Of a stretch of 39,263 nt of DNA, positions 25,525-33,777 are shown piece after piece. The number at the start of each line of letters is the position of its first letter. The stretch's first letter is position 1. This DNA comes from Nitrospinaceae bacterium (GTDB lineage Bacteria > Nitrospinota > Nitrospinia > Nitrospinales > Nitrospinaceae): assembly GCA_024644405.1 (NCBI GenBank), contig JAHELC010000018.1:1-39263 (forward strand), in the 5' to 3' direction. The notes under the pieces were generated by a model, which saw only the letters and a list, made by a program, of their open reading frames with translations, had not been told where the DNA came from and searched no databases. A program made the position numbers and the translations under genes.

Positions 25525-26256
25525 ATGAAACATGCCATCGGTCTTCCAAAAATTTTTTCAAAAACCATGATTTTTGCGCTTTTAGGATGTATCTTCCTCC
25601 TGCCCGATCCAGCGATGGCGAAAATATATAAATATAAGGATGATCAGGGAAGAACCCATTTTACCGACGATGCCAGCAAAATTCCTTTGAAATATAGAGA
25701 GCAGGGAGCTGTGAAGAAATTCAGAGGAGTGAACGAGCCAACGCCTGCGTCCAGCACACCCCCAGGGTTTCCGGGTCAGGCAAGTGCGGGAGGAGGTGGT
25801 GGCGAAGGAGTTGAGGAAGACGAAGGACTCAATGAGAAAGATGAAGCATTGGTTAATAAAACCATTCAGATATTCAGGGTTGGGATAGCACTGGGTAACA
25901 AGTATAAAAATACCATGCCCAATTTTACCAATGGTCGGGGAGCGGTGGACGATATTCAACGCGGTCTTCCCCTGAAGGAAAGCCTGGCGAGCGAGCTGGC
26001 GGGGACCAAGGTGCCTGAGTTGAAGGAAGCCCTGGGATTTTTAAATCAAAGCATCGCCGTGGACAAACAAACCACATCGGTTGGGGCCGGACTCCCAACG
26101 AGAATTGCAGGCATTTTTAGGCGATTAGCCGACGAAGGTGAACAGCAGTCCGCGTTGATCCAGAAATTAGAAAAAGTTTTGGAGGATTCCGAAAAGAAAA
26201 AAGCGGAAGCTGCGAAGAAAAAGGAAGAAGTGAGCAAAAAAGAAAAAAAGAAGTAG
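25525..26256 (+). CDS. Secreted DUF4124-domain protein
   Basis: The 243-residue product has a positively charged start and a hydrophobic stretch ending PDPAMA, with signal peptidase cleavage likely near residue 32. An LLGC at 19-22 could alternatively act as a loose lipobox. The mature protein opens with the DUF4124 block KIYKYKDDQGRTHFTDDASK. A Pro/Ser/Gly-rich linker with five Gly follows, then a helical acidic middle part of unknown fold and a Lys/Glu coiled tail. The ATG at 25525 is used. An upstream in-frame TTG at 25501 is less likely. No clear binding site is seen for either. The function of the domain is not known to me. It is usually periplasmic. Confidence 0.75.
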   Translation: MKHAIGLPKIFSKTMIFALLGCIFLLPDPAMAKIYKYKDDQGRTHFTDDASKIPLKYREQGAVKKFRGVNEPTPASSTPPGFPGQASAGGGGGEGVEEDEGLNEKDEALVNKTIQIFRVGIALGNKYKNTMPNFTNGRGAVDDIQRGLPLKESLASELAGTKVPELKEALGFLNQSIAVDKQTTSVGAGLPTRIAGIFRRLADEGEQQSALIQKLEKVLEDSEKKKAEAAKKKEEVSKKEKKK

Positions 26257-26375
26257 CTTGTATCCAATTTCATGAATCCCCATGTTCAAAATATCTTCCA
26301 CGGGGAGATTTCCCTCCGGGCTTATTGACCCATCAATGTTCTGATCTTGTTTTCTCAAATCCGGTCCCTTTCATT

Positions 26376-27734
26376 ATGGAATCCCTCGGACGGTTTTTTT
26401 CAGATTTAAACGGAATGCTCTGGGGTCCCTGGCTGCTGGTACTTCTGGTCGGCACGGGAATATGGCTGACGATCCAACTCAAAGGCATTCAATTCCGTTT
26501 ACTCCCCTATGCATTGCGTCTCACCTTCGCCCGTGAACGGGCAGGGGAAGGAGACGTTTCCCATTTTGGTGCATTGATGATCGCCCTCGCCGCGACCATT
26601 GGCAGCGGCAACATTGCCGGCGTCGCTACTGCGATCACCCTGGGAGGACCCGGCGCTGTAGTGTGGATGTGGGTCGCTGCTCTATTCGGTATGGCCACCA
26701 AATATGCTGAAGGCTTTCTCGCCGTGCGGTATCGGCAGGTCAACCACAAGGGAGAAATTTCCGGCGGTCCCATGTATTACATCGAAACCGGGTTGGGATG
26801 GAAATGGCTGGGAATCTGTTTTGCGATGTGCGGAGCCGTGGCCGCGTTCGGAATTGGCAACATGGTCCAGGCCAACACCTCCACCCTGGCTCTGGTTGAG
26901 GTGTTCTCCATCAGCAAGGAAACAGTGGGTGTTGTCCTCGCAGTTTTTACCGGGCTGGTGATATTGGGAGGGATCAAACGTATTGCCGAGGTCGTTTCCT
27001 TTTTTGTTCCCTTCATGGTCTTGCTGTATTTTGCGGGGTCGTTGGCGATCATCATCGGACATGCGTCGGAGTTGCCGGCGGGGCTTGCACTGCTGTTTAA
27101 GGATGCACTGTCGGGCTCCGCGGCCAGTGGTGGGTTTGCCGGAGCGACACTGGCGCAAGCCATTCGGTTCGGTGTCGAGCGGGGATTGTTCTCCAACGAA
27201 TCCGGTCTGGGAAGCGCTCCCATCGCTGCGGCTGCGGCTAAAACCAATCAACCGGCCAAACAGGCATTGGTGTCCATGACCGGAACGTTTCTCGACACCA
27301 TCATCGTGTGTTCGTTGACCGGGCTCGTGCTTTCCACCACCGGCGTCTGGGACTCCGGGAAAACCGGGGTCGAATTGACGCTTCAGGCGTTCAACGCCGG
27401 ATTGCCCGGCGAATGGGGACAATGGATCGTCACCCTCGGAGTGGTCACGTTCGCGTTCTCCACCATTTTGGGCTGGTGTTATTACGGCGAAAAATGTTTT
27501 GAATATCTGGCCGGTGAGCGCTTCATCCTAATTTACAGAATCGCCTGGATCAGTTTCGTGTATATAGGTGCTGTGCGAGAACTGGCGTTTGTCTGGGATT
27601 TTTCGGGAGCCATGAACGCTCTGATGGCGGTTCCCAATCTCATCGCCCTGCTGGCCTTAAGCCGACTCGTTGGCCGGGAGACCAAAGAATTTGAAACGGG
27701 TGTCCTCAAGGGCACGATTCACCGGTTCGACTAA
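26376..27734 (+). CDS. Sodium:alanine symporter family (AGCS) transporter
   Basis: The 452-residue product is an inner-membrane protein with around ten or more hydrophobic segments. It carries the AGCS family blocks ATIGSGNIAGVATAITLGGP followed by GAVVWMWVAA, then GGPMYYIE, ERGLFSNESGLGSAPIAAAA and CYYGEKCFEYL. Family members import alanine or glycine with Na+ (or H+). The exact amino acid cannot be told. The frame is open to a TTG at 26325, but the ATG at 26376 gives the normal start just before the first membrane segment. The 119 bases before it have no clear promoter. It converges on the glycosyltransferase gene after 11 bases. Confidence 0.93.
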   Translation: MESLGRFFSDLNGMLWGPWLLVLLVGTGIWLTIQLKGIQFRLLPYALRLTFARERAGEGDVSHFGALMIALAATIGSGNIAGVATAITLGGPGAVVWMWVAALFGMATKYAEGFLAVRYRQVNHKGEISGGPMYYIETGLGWKWLGICFAMCGAVAAFGIGNMVQANTSTLALVEVFSISKETVGVVLAVFTGLVILGGIKRIAEVVSFFVPFMVLLYFAGSLAIIIGHASELPAGLALLFKDALSGSAASGGFAGATLAQAIRFGVERGLFSNESGLGSAPIAAAAAKTNQPAKQALVSMTGTFLDTIIVCSLTGLVLSTTGVWDSGKTGVELTLQAFNAGLPGEWGQWIVTLGVVTFAFSTILGWCYYGEKCFEYLAGERFILIYRIAWISFVYIGAVRELAFVWDFSGAMNALMAVPNLIALLALSRLVGRETKEFETGVLKGTIHRFD

Positions 27735-27745
27735 CATTTTCAGGC

Positions 27746-28438
27746 TCAGTCGAATAACCGAAAGCGGATGATAAACCAGATGGCCGCTACGCCGTCTTTC
27801 CATCCAATCTTTTTTCCCTCCGCATAATCCCGTCCGCTGTAGGAAATAGGAACTTCGTAGATTCTGAATTTTTTCCTGGAAACCTTGCTGGTAAACTCAG
27901 GCTCGAATCCAAACCGGTTGCATTTCAGGGTGATGGATTTCAAGACCTGCCGGGTGAAGGCTTTATAGCAGGTTTCCATATCCGTCAGGTTCAGGTTGGT
28001 CAGCATATTGGACAACAGGGTGAGAGCCATGTTGCCAAGATAATGCCAGAAAAACAAAACCCGGTGCGGTCCGCCCAGAAACCGCGACCCGTAGACGACG
28101 TCCGCCCTCCCATCCAGAATCGGCTCTAAAAGTTTACCGTAGTCCTTAGGATCATATTCCAGGTCCGCGTCCTGAATGATAATGATATCCCCCGAGGCGT
28201 GGGCAAATCCAGTGCGGAGCGCGGCGCCTTTGCCCTGGTTTTGCGTGTGCATCAATACCGTATACCCCTTTTTCGTTTTATAGTTGTCGACAATTTCACG
28301 TGTGCCGTCGGTGGAGCAATCATCCACCAGCACGATTTCTTTTTCGTAGTCGACGGCTTCCACACGTGTCAGCAGGGTTTCGAGCGTATTTTTTTCGTTA
28401 TAAACAGGGATGACAATTGAAAGCTTCACAGGCACCAT
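27746..28438 (-). CDS. Family 2 glycosyltransferase (polyprenyl-phosphate type)
   Basis: The 230-residue product is a GT-A fold transferase with the opening [13 protein letters not shown], the nucleotide-binding VDDCSTDGT near 38-46 and the acidic QDADLEYDP motif for metal and sugar binding. Downstream [11 protein letters not shown] and DMETCYKAF are typical of dolichyl- or undecaprenyl-phosphate mannosyl/glucosyltransferase-like enzymes. No C-terminal membrane helices are present, so it resembles the soluble DPM1-like form. The ATG at 28438 is used. A TTG just before it is possible. The acceptor is unknown. Glycan synthesis for cell surface polymers is an inference. Confidence 0.85.
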   Translation of the reverse strand: MVPVKLSIVIPVYNEKNTLETLLTRVEAVDYEKEIVLVDDCSTDGTREIVDNYKTKKGYTVLMHTQNQGKGAALRTGFAHASGDIIIIQDADLEYDPKDYGKLLEPILDGRADVVYGSRFLGGPHRVLFFWHYLGNMALTLLSNMLTNLNLTDMETCYKAFTRQVLKSITLKCNRFGFEPEFTSKVSRKKFRIYEVPISYSGRDYAEGKKIGWKDGVAAIWFIIRFRLFD

Positions 28439-28541
28439 CAAGGTTCGTTTGATATTTGATAAGTGTAAATTGGGCTAGAAATTTAGTGTAAAGGAAAAAT
28501 CCGGGGAAGTCTAAAACATTGTGAAGGGGGAATATCGGGTA

Positions 28542-29066
28542 TTAAAAGGACACTCCCTCATTCGAGAGATGTTGGGTGATGTTGTTCGCCAGCAGGCCGG
28601 TGAGAATGCCGGTGATCAGGGAAAAGGTGAGAAACACCGGCAGTAGATTGAAAAATACGCTTTGATGAATGAACAAGAGGAACACGCACACAAATATCGC
28701 GGTGGTGTGGGCATAGGCCGCCGCCACGCTGATTCCCACCAGGCTGAACCCCTGGCGGCCTTCCCGGTACAACAGTCCCATGATGCCTACGGAAGCCAAT
28801 CCTCCGGCCAGGCTCAGAAAAAAAGTGGGGCTGAGAAACGTCCCGCCCAACACCGACCCCAACAGGACGCGCAACAGGGTGACTTCCAGCGCTGCCCGGA
28901 ATCCGAGAAACACCAGAGCTATCAGAGTCATGATATTGGCCAACCCCAGCTTAACCCAGGGTGTGGGCAGGGGAAGCAGGGCTTCGAGGCGATGCAATAC
29001 GACTCCCAGCCCGACCAGCAGGGCGATGATGGCCATGCGTCTGTGTGTATTTTGAACTTGATTCAA
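28542..29066 (-). CDS. Gx transporter / heptaprenyl diphosphate synthase component I family membrane protein
   Basis: The 174-residue product is almost entirely hydrophobic, with about five or six membrane segments and no large loop. The start region RMAIIALLVGLGVVLHRLEA, then PLPTPWVKLGLANIMTLIAL, and FLSPTFFLSLAGGLASVGIM fit the family called heptaprenyl diphosphate synthase component I or Gx transporter. These are ECF-S-like small membrane proteins, often found beside FMN-binding domain or flavin-transfer genes. No such partner is seen here. The start is TTG with a ggggga stretch upstream. An ATG at 29036 is possible. It lies 30 bases after clpC on the same strand. Confidence 0.75.
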   Translation of the reverse strand: MNQVQNTHRRMAIIALLVGLGVVLHRLEALLPLPTPWVKLGLANIMTLIALVFLGFRAALEVTLLRVLLGSVLGGTFLSPTFFLSLAGGLASVGIMGLLYREGRQGFSLVGISVAAAYAHTTAIFVCVFLLFIHQSVFFNLLPVFLTFSLITGILTGLLANNITQHLSNEGVSF

Positions 29067-29096
29067 TCCGTATCCCCCAGGCTTCAGGAAAAATAT

Positions 29097-31550
29097 TTAT
29101 TTGACGGTAAATGTGTAATCGTTCTTTTTAAAGTCTACGTGAATCGTGTCGCCGTGATTGAATTCGCCGTTGATGATTCGCATGGAAATGGCGTTTTCAA
29201 TTTTGTCTTCGATCAACCGCCGCAGGGGCCGTGCGCCGTACATTTCGCTGAAACCCTCCTTGGCCAGTTCGTCTTTCACCTTGTTGGTGATCTCAAGGGT
29301 CATGTTGCTTTCTTTCAGGCGCTTAGTCAGATTGTTCAGCATCAGATCCGCAATCTGCCGTACCTCGGTCGGTTCCAGTTTGTGGAACACGATAAGGTCA
29401 TCGAGACGATTGATGAATTCCGGTTTGAACAGTTTCTGCACCTCGTTTAATACCATCGACCGCACCTGGTTGTAGTCTTTCGATGGATCATCCAGCACTG
29501 CAAAACCGATCCCCTTGGTTTTGCCCTCGGTGATCGACTGCGTCCCGATGTTGGACGTGCCGATGATGATGGCGTTCTTGAAACTGGTGACCCTCCCATG
29601 CGCGTCGGTGAGCCGTCCGTCGTCCAGCAGTTGCAAAAGAATGTTAAACACGTCGGGATGCGCTTTCTCCAATTCGTCGAGCAAAATGACAGAGTAAGGA
29701 TGACGCCGCACTTTTTCAGTCAACTGCCCGCCCTCGTCGTAACCTACGTATCCGGGCGGCGAGCCGATGATTTTGGACACGGAGTGTTTTTCCATATACT
29801 CGGACATATCCAGCCGGATCAGCCGGTCCTCGTCGTCCAGCAGAAATTCCGCCAGGGCCTTGGCCAGCTCGGTTTTACCGACCCCCGTGGGACCGAGAAA
29901 CAGGAACGAACCGATGGGCCGGTCCTTGTCCTTGAGGCCGGCACGGTTGCGGCGGATGGCGTTGCTGATGGCGACAATGGCATTGTCCTGCCCGATCACC
30001 CGTTTGTGCAGGTTCTCCTCCATGTTCATCAACTTGGCGGTTTCCGTTTCACGTATTTTGTTCACCGGAATCCCTGTCCACGTCGCCACCACATTGGCAA
30101 TGTCCTCTTCGGTGACCGAATGATCGACCTTGCCTAATTCCGTGTTCCATTTTTCTTTTTCGGCGGACAACTTTTTATCGATCTCCAAAACATCCTGGCG
30201 AAGCTGGGCTACTTTTTCGAAATCCTGATCGCCGAAAGCATCCTTCTGATTCTTGATGATTTCGTTGCGTTCTTTTTCAAGTTGCTGAATGACCGGCGGA
30301 ACGTAGATCAACGCCAGGTGTTTTTGCGCCCCCGCTTCGTCGAGCAGGTCGACCGCCTTGTCCGGCAGCGCGCGGTCGTAAATGTGTTTTTCCGACAATT
30401 TGGCCGCTGCGCGTATAGCCGCCTCCTGGAACTGAATGGAATGGTGTTTTTCGTATTTGGATTTGATGCCCTCCAGCATGGATACCGTTTCATCGACCGA
30501 AGGTTCTTCGACCAGTATCGGCTGAAACCGGCGGGCAAGGGCCTTGTCTTCCTCGATGCTTTTCTTGTAATCATCCAGAGTCGTGGCCCCGATGCATTGC
30601 AGTTGTCCCTTGGAGAGCGCGGCTTTCAGCATATTGGAGGCGTCGACGCCTCCCGCGCCCGCACCGGCGCTCACAATTGTGTGCAGTTCATCGATAAACA
30701 AAATAATGCTGCCGTGCGCGCTGGTGACCTCGTCCTTCACGGCCTTCATGCGTTCTTCGAATTCTCCGCGCATTTTGGCTCCGGCGATGAGCTCGGACAT
30801 TTCCAGAACTTTGACGCGCTTGTTCAACAGAGAGTTGGGTACCTCGGCTTTGACGATTTTTTGGGCCAACCCTTCAACGATGACGGTTTTGCCCACGCCC
30901 GGTTCGCCGATCAGCACCGGGTTGTTCTTCTTGCGTCTTGACAGGATTTGGATGATGCGGTCTATTTCCTTTTCCCGTCCGATCACCGGATCCAGTTCCC
31001 CCCGCCTTGCCATATCGGTGAGGTCGGTGGTGTACTGGCCCAGGACGTCCATCTTCCCTTCTCCGTCTTTTTCGTCGATGTTGATTCCGCCGCGCATGAT
31101 CTCCAGATCTTCCTTCACCTTGTTGTATTTCAGTCCGAATTCCTGAAGGACGTCCGCCGTCCGGCCCACCCGCGAATCGAACAGGGCCAGGAACATCGCG
31201 CCGACACTGACGTAGCGGTCCCCCAGTTTCTTGGCTTCATCCATGGCGATCTCGAACAGGGAGTCGGTTTCCTTGGCGAGATGGATGTGCTCAATCTGCT
31301 GTCCTTCGTGCTTGGTTTCGCCTTCCTGGAGGTCGAACAGGCGATCCAGGATTTTACGTGTCAGTTTCTTGTCTTCCGGATAGTAGGTTTCCAGCAATTT
31401 GGCGATTCGTGAATCCTGTTGCTCCAGCAGGCCGATCAGGATAAAGTCCGGGGTCAGGAGCGTCTGACGCAGATTGACCATTTCCATCGTCCCGACGTTG
31501 AGGGCTTCGATGACTTTATCGGTGAGTTGTCTCAGGTGTTGTTGCAACAT
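29097..31550 (-). CDS. clpC: AAA+ unfoldase ClpC-like ATP-binding subunit
   Basis: The 817-residue product has an N-terminal Clp repeat domain (1-150) and two AAA+ modules. NBD1 has Walker A GEPGVGKT at 215-222 and Walker B ILFIDELH at 283-290. NBD2 has GPTGVGKT at 553-560 and ILLDELE at 622-628. The middle domain is short (about 415-475) and contains a UVR-like DFEKVAQLRQDVLEIDKKL at 443-461, so it is ClpC-like and not the long-coiled ClpB disaggregase. GIGF at 680-683 is the loop that docks to ClpP, so it probably feeds proteins to a protease. No mcsA, mcsB, ctsR or clpP is next to it. The ATG has an aaggaag site. Confidence 0.9.
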   Translation of the reverse strand: MLQQHLRQLTDKVIEALNVGTMEMVNLRQTLLTPDFILIGLLEQQDSRIAKLLETYYPEDKKLTRKILDRLFDLQEGETKHEGQQIEHIHLAKETDSLFEIAMDEAKKLGDRYVSVGAMFLALFDSRVGRTADVLQEFGLKYNKVKEDLEIMRGGINIDEKDGEGKMDVLGQYTTDLTDMARRGELDPVIGREKEIDRIIQILSRRKKNNPVLIGEPGVGKTVIVEGLAQKIVKAEVPNSLLNKRVKVLEMSELIAGAKMRGEFEERMKAVKDEVTSAHGSIILFIDELHTIVSAGAGAGGVDASNMLKAALSKGQLQCIGATTLDDYKKSIEEDKALARRFQPILVEEPSVDETVSMLEGIKSKYEKHHSIQFQEAAIRAAAKLSEKHIYDRALPDKAVDLLDEAGAQKHLALIYVPPVIQQLEKERNEIIKNQKDAFGDQDFEKVAQLRQDVLEIDKKLSAEKEKWNTELGKVDHSVTEEDIANVVATWTGIPVNKIRETETAKLMNMEENLHKRVIGQDNAIVAISNAIRRNRAGLKDKDRPIGSFLFLGPTGVGKTELAKALAEFLLDDEDRLIRLDMSEYMEKHSVSKIIGSPPGYVGYDEGGQLTEKVRRHPYSVILLDELEKAHPDVFNILLQLLDDGRLTDAHGRVTSFKNAIIIGTSNIGTQSITEGKTKGIGFAVLDDPSKDYNQVRSMVLNEVQKLFKPEFINRLDDLIVFHKLEPTEVRQIADLMLNNLTKRLKESNMTLEITNKVKDELAKEGFSEMYGARPLRRLIEDKIENAISMRIINGEFNHGDTIHVDFKKNDYTFTVK

Positions 31551-31575
31551 GGTAAAATGACTTCCTTAAAAAATA

Positions 31576-32511
31576 TTACGAGAGCAGGTTTTTCAAATGC
31601 GCATGCACCGACCCGGCCAACGCATCCGGATCGTAACCGCCTTCCAGCATGGAGATCAGGCGTCCGTTGCAGATTTCATTCGCGGCGGTGACCATCAACT
31701 CGGTCATCGCTCCATAACATTCGGTGGAGACCTCCATCTGCGCCAGCGGGTCGTTGGCATGGGCGTCGAACCCGGCGGACAAAATAATGAGGTCCGGTTT
31801 GAACCGGGTCATTTCCGGGATGAGCTTGTCTTTGACCAGCGCCAGGTAATTTTCGTCCCGTGAAAAGGCGCGTAGCGGAAAATTAAGCGTGGTGCCCAGG
31901 CCGTCGCCGGAGCCGGTTTCCTCGACGGCTCCGGTTCCCGGATAAAATGGATACTGGTGGACACTGCTGTAATACACGTTACTCTTCGAATAAAACGAGT
32001 GCTGGGTGCCGTTGCCGTGATGCACGTCCCAGTCGAAAATGAACACGCGGTCGAGACCTTTTTTCTCGATGGCGTAATCGGCGGCGATGGCGACATTGTT
32101 GAACAGGCAGAATCCCATGGATCGGTTATGCTCGGCATGATGCCCCGGCGGGCGCACGGCGCAAAACACGTTGTTACAGGTGCCGTCCAGCACCAGGTCG
32201 ACCGCCTTCAATCCCGCTCCGGTGCTGAGCAGGGCGGCGTCAAAGGATTTGGCACTGACTGAGGTGTCCGGGTCCAGACTGCTGGCGCCTTCTTCACATT
32301 GGCGTTGTACCGATTCCGCATAGCCGGCAACATGGTTCAGGCCAATCTCGTCCAGGGTGGCGGGGCGCGGTTCGTGCCGTTGCAACTGGGTGTTGATGTC
32401 GGAATCTTTGAGGTGATTTTCGATCGCAATCAGACGTCCGAAGTTTTCCGGATGCTGGCCGGTATCATGTTCCAGGTATAGCGGGTGATAGATGTAACCT
32501 GTTTTATTCAT
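31576..32511 (-). CDS. Histone deacetylase-like (AcuC/HDAC family) hydrolase
   Basis: The 311-residue product has the arginase-like deacetylase fold. Visible active-site elements are the tandem His124-His125 in RPPGHHAE, the zinc ligands Asp162 and His164 in FDWDVHHGNGTQ, Asp249 in SAGFDAHANDP, and the catalytic Tyr293 in EGGYD. Bacterial relatives remove acetyl groups from proteins such as acetyl-CoA synthetase, or from polyamines and small amides, so the substrate is open. It is cytoplasmic with no signal sequence. It lies 25 bases upstream of clpC on the same strand, so the two are probably cotranscribed. Confidence 0.92.
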   Translation of the reverse strand: MNKTGYIYHPLYLEHDTGQHPENFGRLIAIENHLKDSDINTQLQRHEPRPATLDEIGLNHVAGYAESVQRQCEEGASSLDPDTSVSAKSFDAALLSTGAGLKAVDLVLDGTCNNVFCAVRPPGHHAEHNRSMGFCLFNNVAIAADYAIEKKGLDRVFIFDWDVHHGNGTQHSFYSKSNVYYSSVHQYPFYPGTGAVEETGSGDGLGTTLNFPLRAFSRDENYLALVKDKLIPEMTRFKPDLIILSAGFDAHANDPLAQMEVSTECYGAMTELMVTAANEICNGRLISMLEGGYDPDALAGSVHAHLKNLLS

Positions 32512-32536
32512 TAGTGTTAGGCTTTTTCAGGGAAAT

Positions 32537-32561
32537 GAGGCTTCACCCTATCAAAAGCCTC
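32537..32561. repeat. Inverted repeat in the divergent queG/deacetylase gap
   Basis: gaggctt (32537-32543) and aagcctc (32555-32561) form a perfect 7-base inverted repeat around an 11-base spacer. It lies between the divergent starts at 32511 and 32586. It could be an operator or a leader hairpin. There is no T run for a terminator. Confidence 0.5.
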
Positions 32562-32585
32562 TGTTTATATCAAATAATATTCCAA

Positions 32586-33716
32586 ATGGTCGAAAGCAAG
32601 GACATCCGGGAAAAACTGGCGAAAATCCGCCGCCAGGCCCTCGATTTGGGGTTCGAGGGGTTTGGAGTCGCCCCGCCCGATGTGGCAGGAGCTGGGGAAT
32701 GGTTCCAGCAGTGGCTCGCCCAAAATTTCGACGGGGAGATGCAGTATATGAAGCGGGGCGAGGCCAAACGGCTGGATCTTGATCGGGTCCTGCCCGGTGT
32801 GAAAAGCGTCATCTGCCTCAGCACCTCCTATTTCACCACCCCCCGGACACTGGAATTCCTGGAGGCACGGGAAACCGGCGATATTTCCAACTACGCCTGG
32901 AATCTGGATTATCACGATCTCATCCAGCCCCGCCTGCGGGATTTGGAGGGCTTTCTGGCAGAAGTATTTCCCGGATGCCGGACCAAAAGTTATGTCGATA
33001 CCGGTCCCATTCTCGAAAAACCGCTGGCCGAGAAGGCCGGATTGGGGTGGATCGGCAAGCACACCAACCTGCTCACCGAGGGGGTCGGATCGTACTATTT
33101 TCTCTCCGAAATCCTGGTGGATGTGGCCCTGCCTCCCTCCGGGGCGGCGGAGGACCATTGCGGGACCTGCACCGCCTGTATCGATATCTGCCCGACCGGG
33201 GCCATTGTCGCGCCTTATGTCCTTGATTCCCGCAAATGTATCTCTTATCTCACCATTGAACTGAAGGAGGCGATTCCGCTTGAATACCGCAAAGCCCTCG
33301 GCAACCGCATTTACGGATGCGACGATTGTCAGATCGTCTGCCCGTGGAACTCCTACGCCGTGGCGACCGAGGAGCCCGCGTTTCAGCGGCGGGAGGGGGT
33401 TAACAAGTTGATCGAATTGATGCAGTTGGATGACGCGGGTTTCCGCTCACGGTTCCGAAAAAGCCCGGTCAAGCGCATCAAACGCCGGGTTTTATTGAGA
33501 AATGTGGCTGTGGCCCTGGGCAATTCCGGGCAACCGGAGGCGGTTCCGGCACTCACTCAGGCGCTTTCCGACCCGGAGCCCCTCATCCGTTCCCATGCGG
33601 TCTGGGCCCTGGGCGAACTGATGGGGCCTGAGGCGCTGGGGGTATTGGAATCCGCCCTGGCCGGGGAGACCGACGCCACCGTTCTCGCGGAAATAGAACG
33701 TATAAAAACGGTTTGA
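32586..33716 (+). CDS. queG: Epoxyqueuosine reductase QueG with HEAT repeats
   Basis: QueG reduces epoxyqueuosine to queuosine in tRNA, the last step of queuosine synthesis, using cobalamin and two 4Fe-4S clusters. The 376-residue product has the catalytic block SYVDTGPILEKPLAEKAGLG with Asp138. The ferredoxin-like cysteines are Cys192, Cys195, Cys198 and Cys202, then Cys245, Cys248 and Cys252 in GCDDCQIVCPWN. A C-terminal HEAT-like region spans about 300-372. The frame is open to 32514, but the ATG at 32586 gives the normal start. No Shine-Dalgarno site precedes it. Other queuosine genes are not in the window. Confidence 0.95.
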   Translation: MVESKDIREKLAKIRRQALDLGFEGFGVAPPDVAGAGEWFQQWLAQNFDGEMQYMKRGEAKRLDLDRVLPGVKSVICLSTSYFTTPRTLEFLEARETGDISNYAWNLDYHDLIQPRLRDLEGFLAEVFPGCRTKSYVDTGPILEKPLAEKAGLGWIGKHTNLLTEGVGSYYFLSEILVDVALPPSGAAEDHCGTCTACIDICPTGAIVAPYVLDSRKCISYLTIELKEAIPLEYRKALGNRIYGCDDCQIVCPWNSYAVATEEPAFQRREGVNKLIELMQLDDAGFRSRFRKSPVKRIKRRVLLRNVAVALGNSGQPEAVPALTQALSDPEPLIRSHAVWALGELMGPEALGVLESALAGETDATVLAEIERIKTV

Positions 33717-33742
33717 TATTGGCGGGTTGCCCGGCCTATAAT
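33713..33742 (+). promoter_or_regulatory. Sigma-70-type promoter for hemE-hemH
   Basis: ttgata (33713-33718), an 18-base spacer and a perfect tataat (33737-33742). The -35 overlaps the queG stop codon. The start site would be near 33749, giving a leader of about 30 bases before hemE. Five of six -35 bases match consensus. Confidence 0.75.
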
Positions 33743-33777
33743 CAAAATCTTTGAATTTCAACTGACAAGGCGGTGGA

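Noticed and set aside
28662-29450. 262-codon + strand frame across the membrane protein and clpC
   Set aside because: It crosses the boundary between two well-supported - strand genes and is Gln/His rich with no motif.
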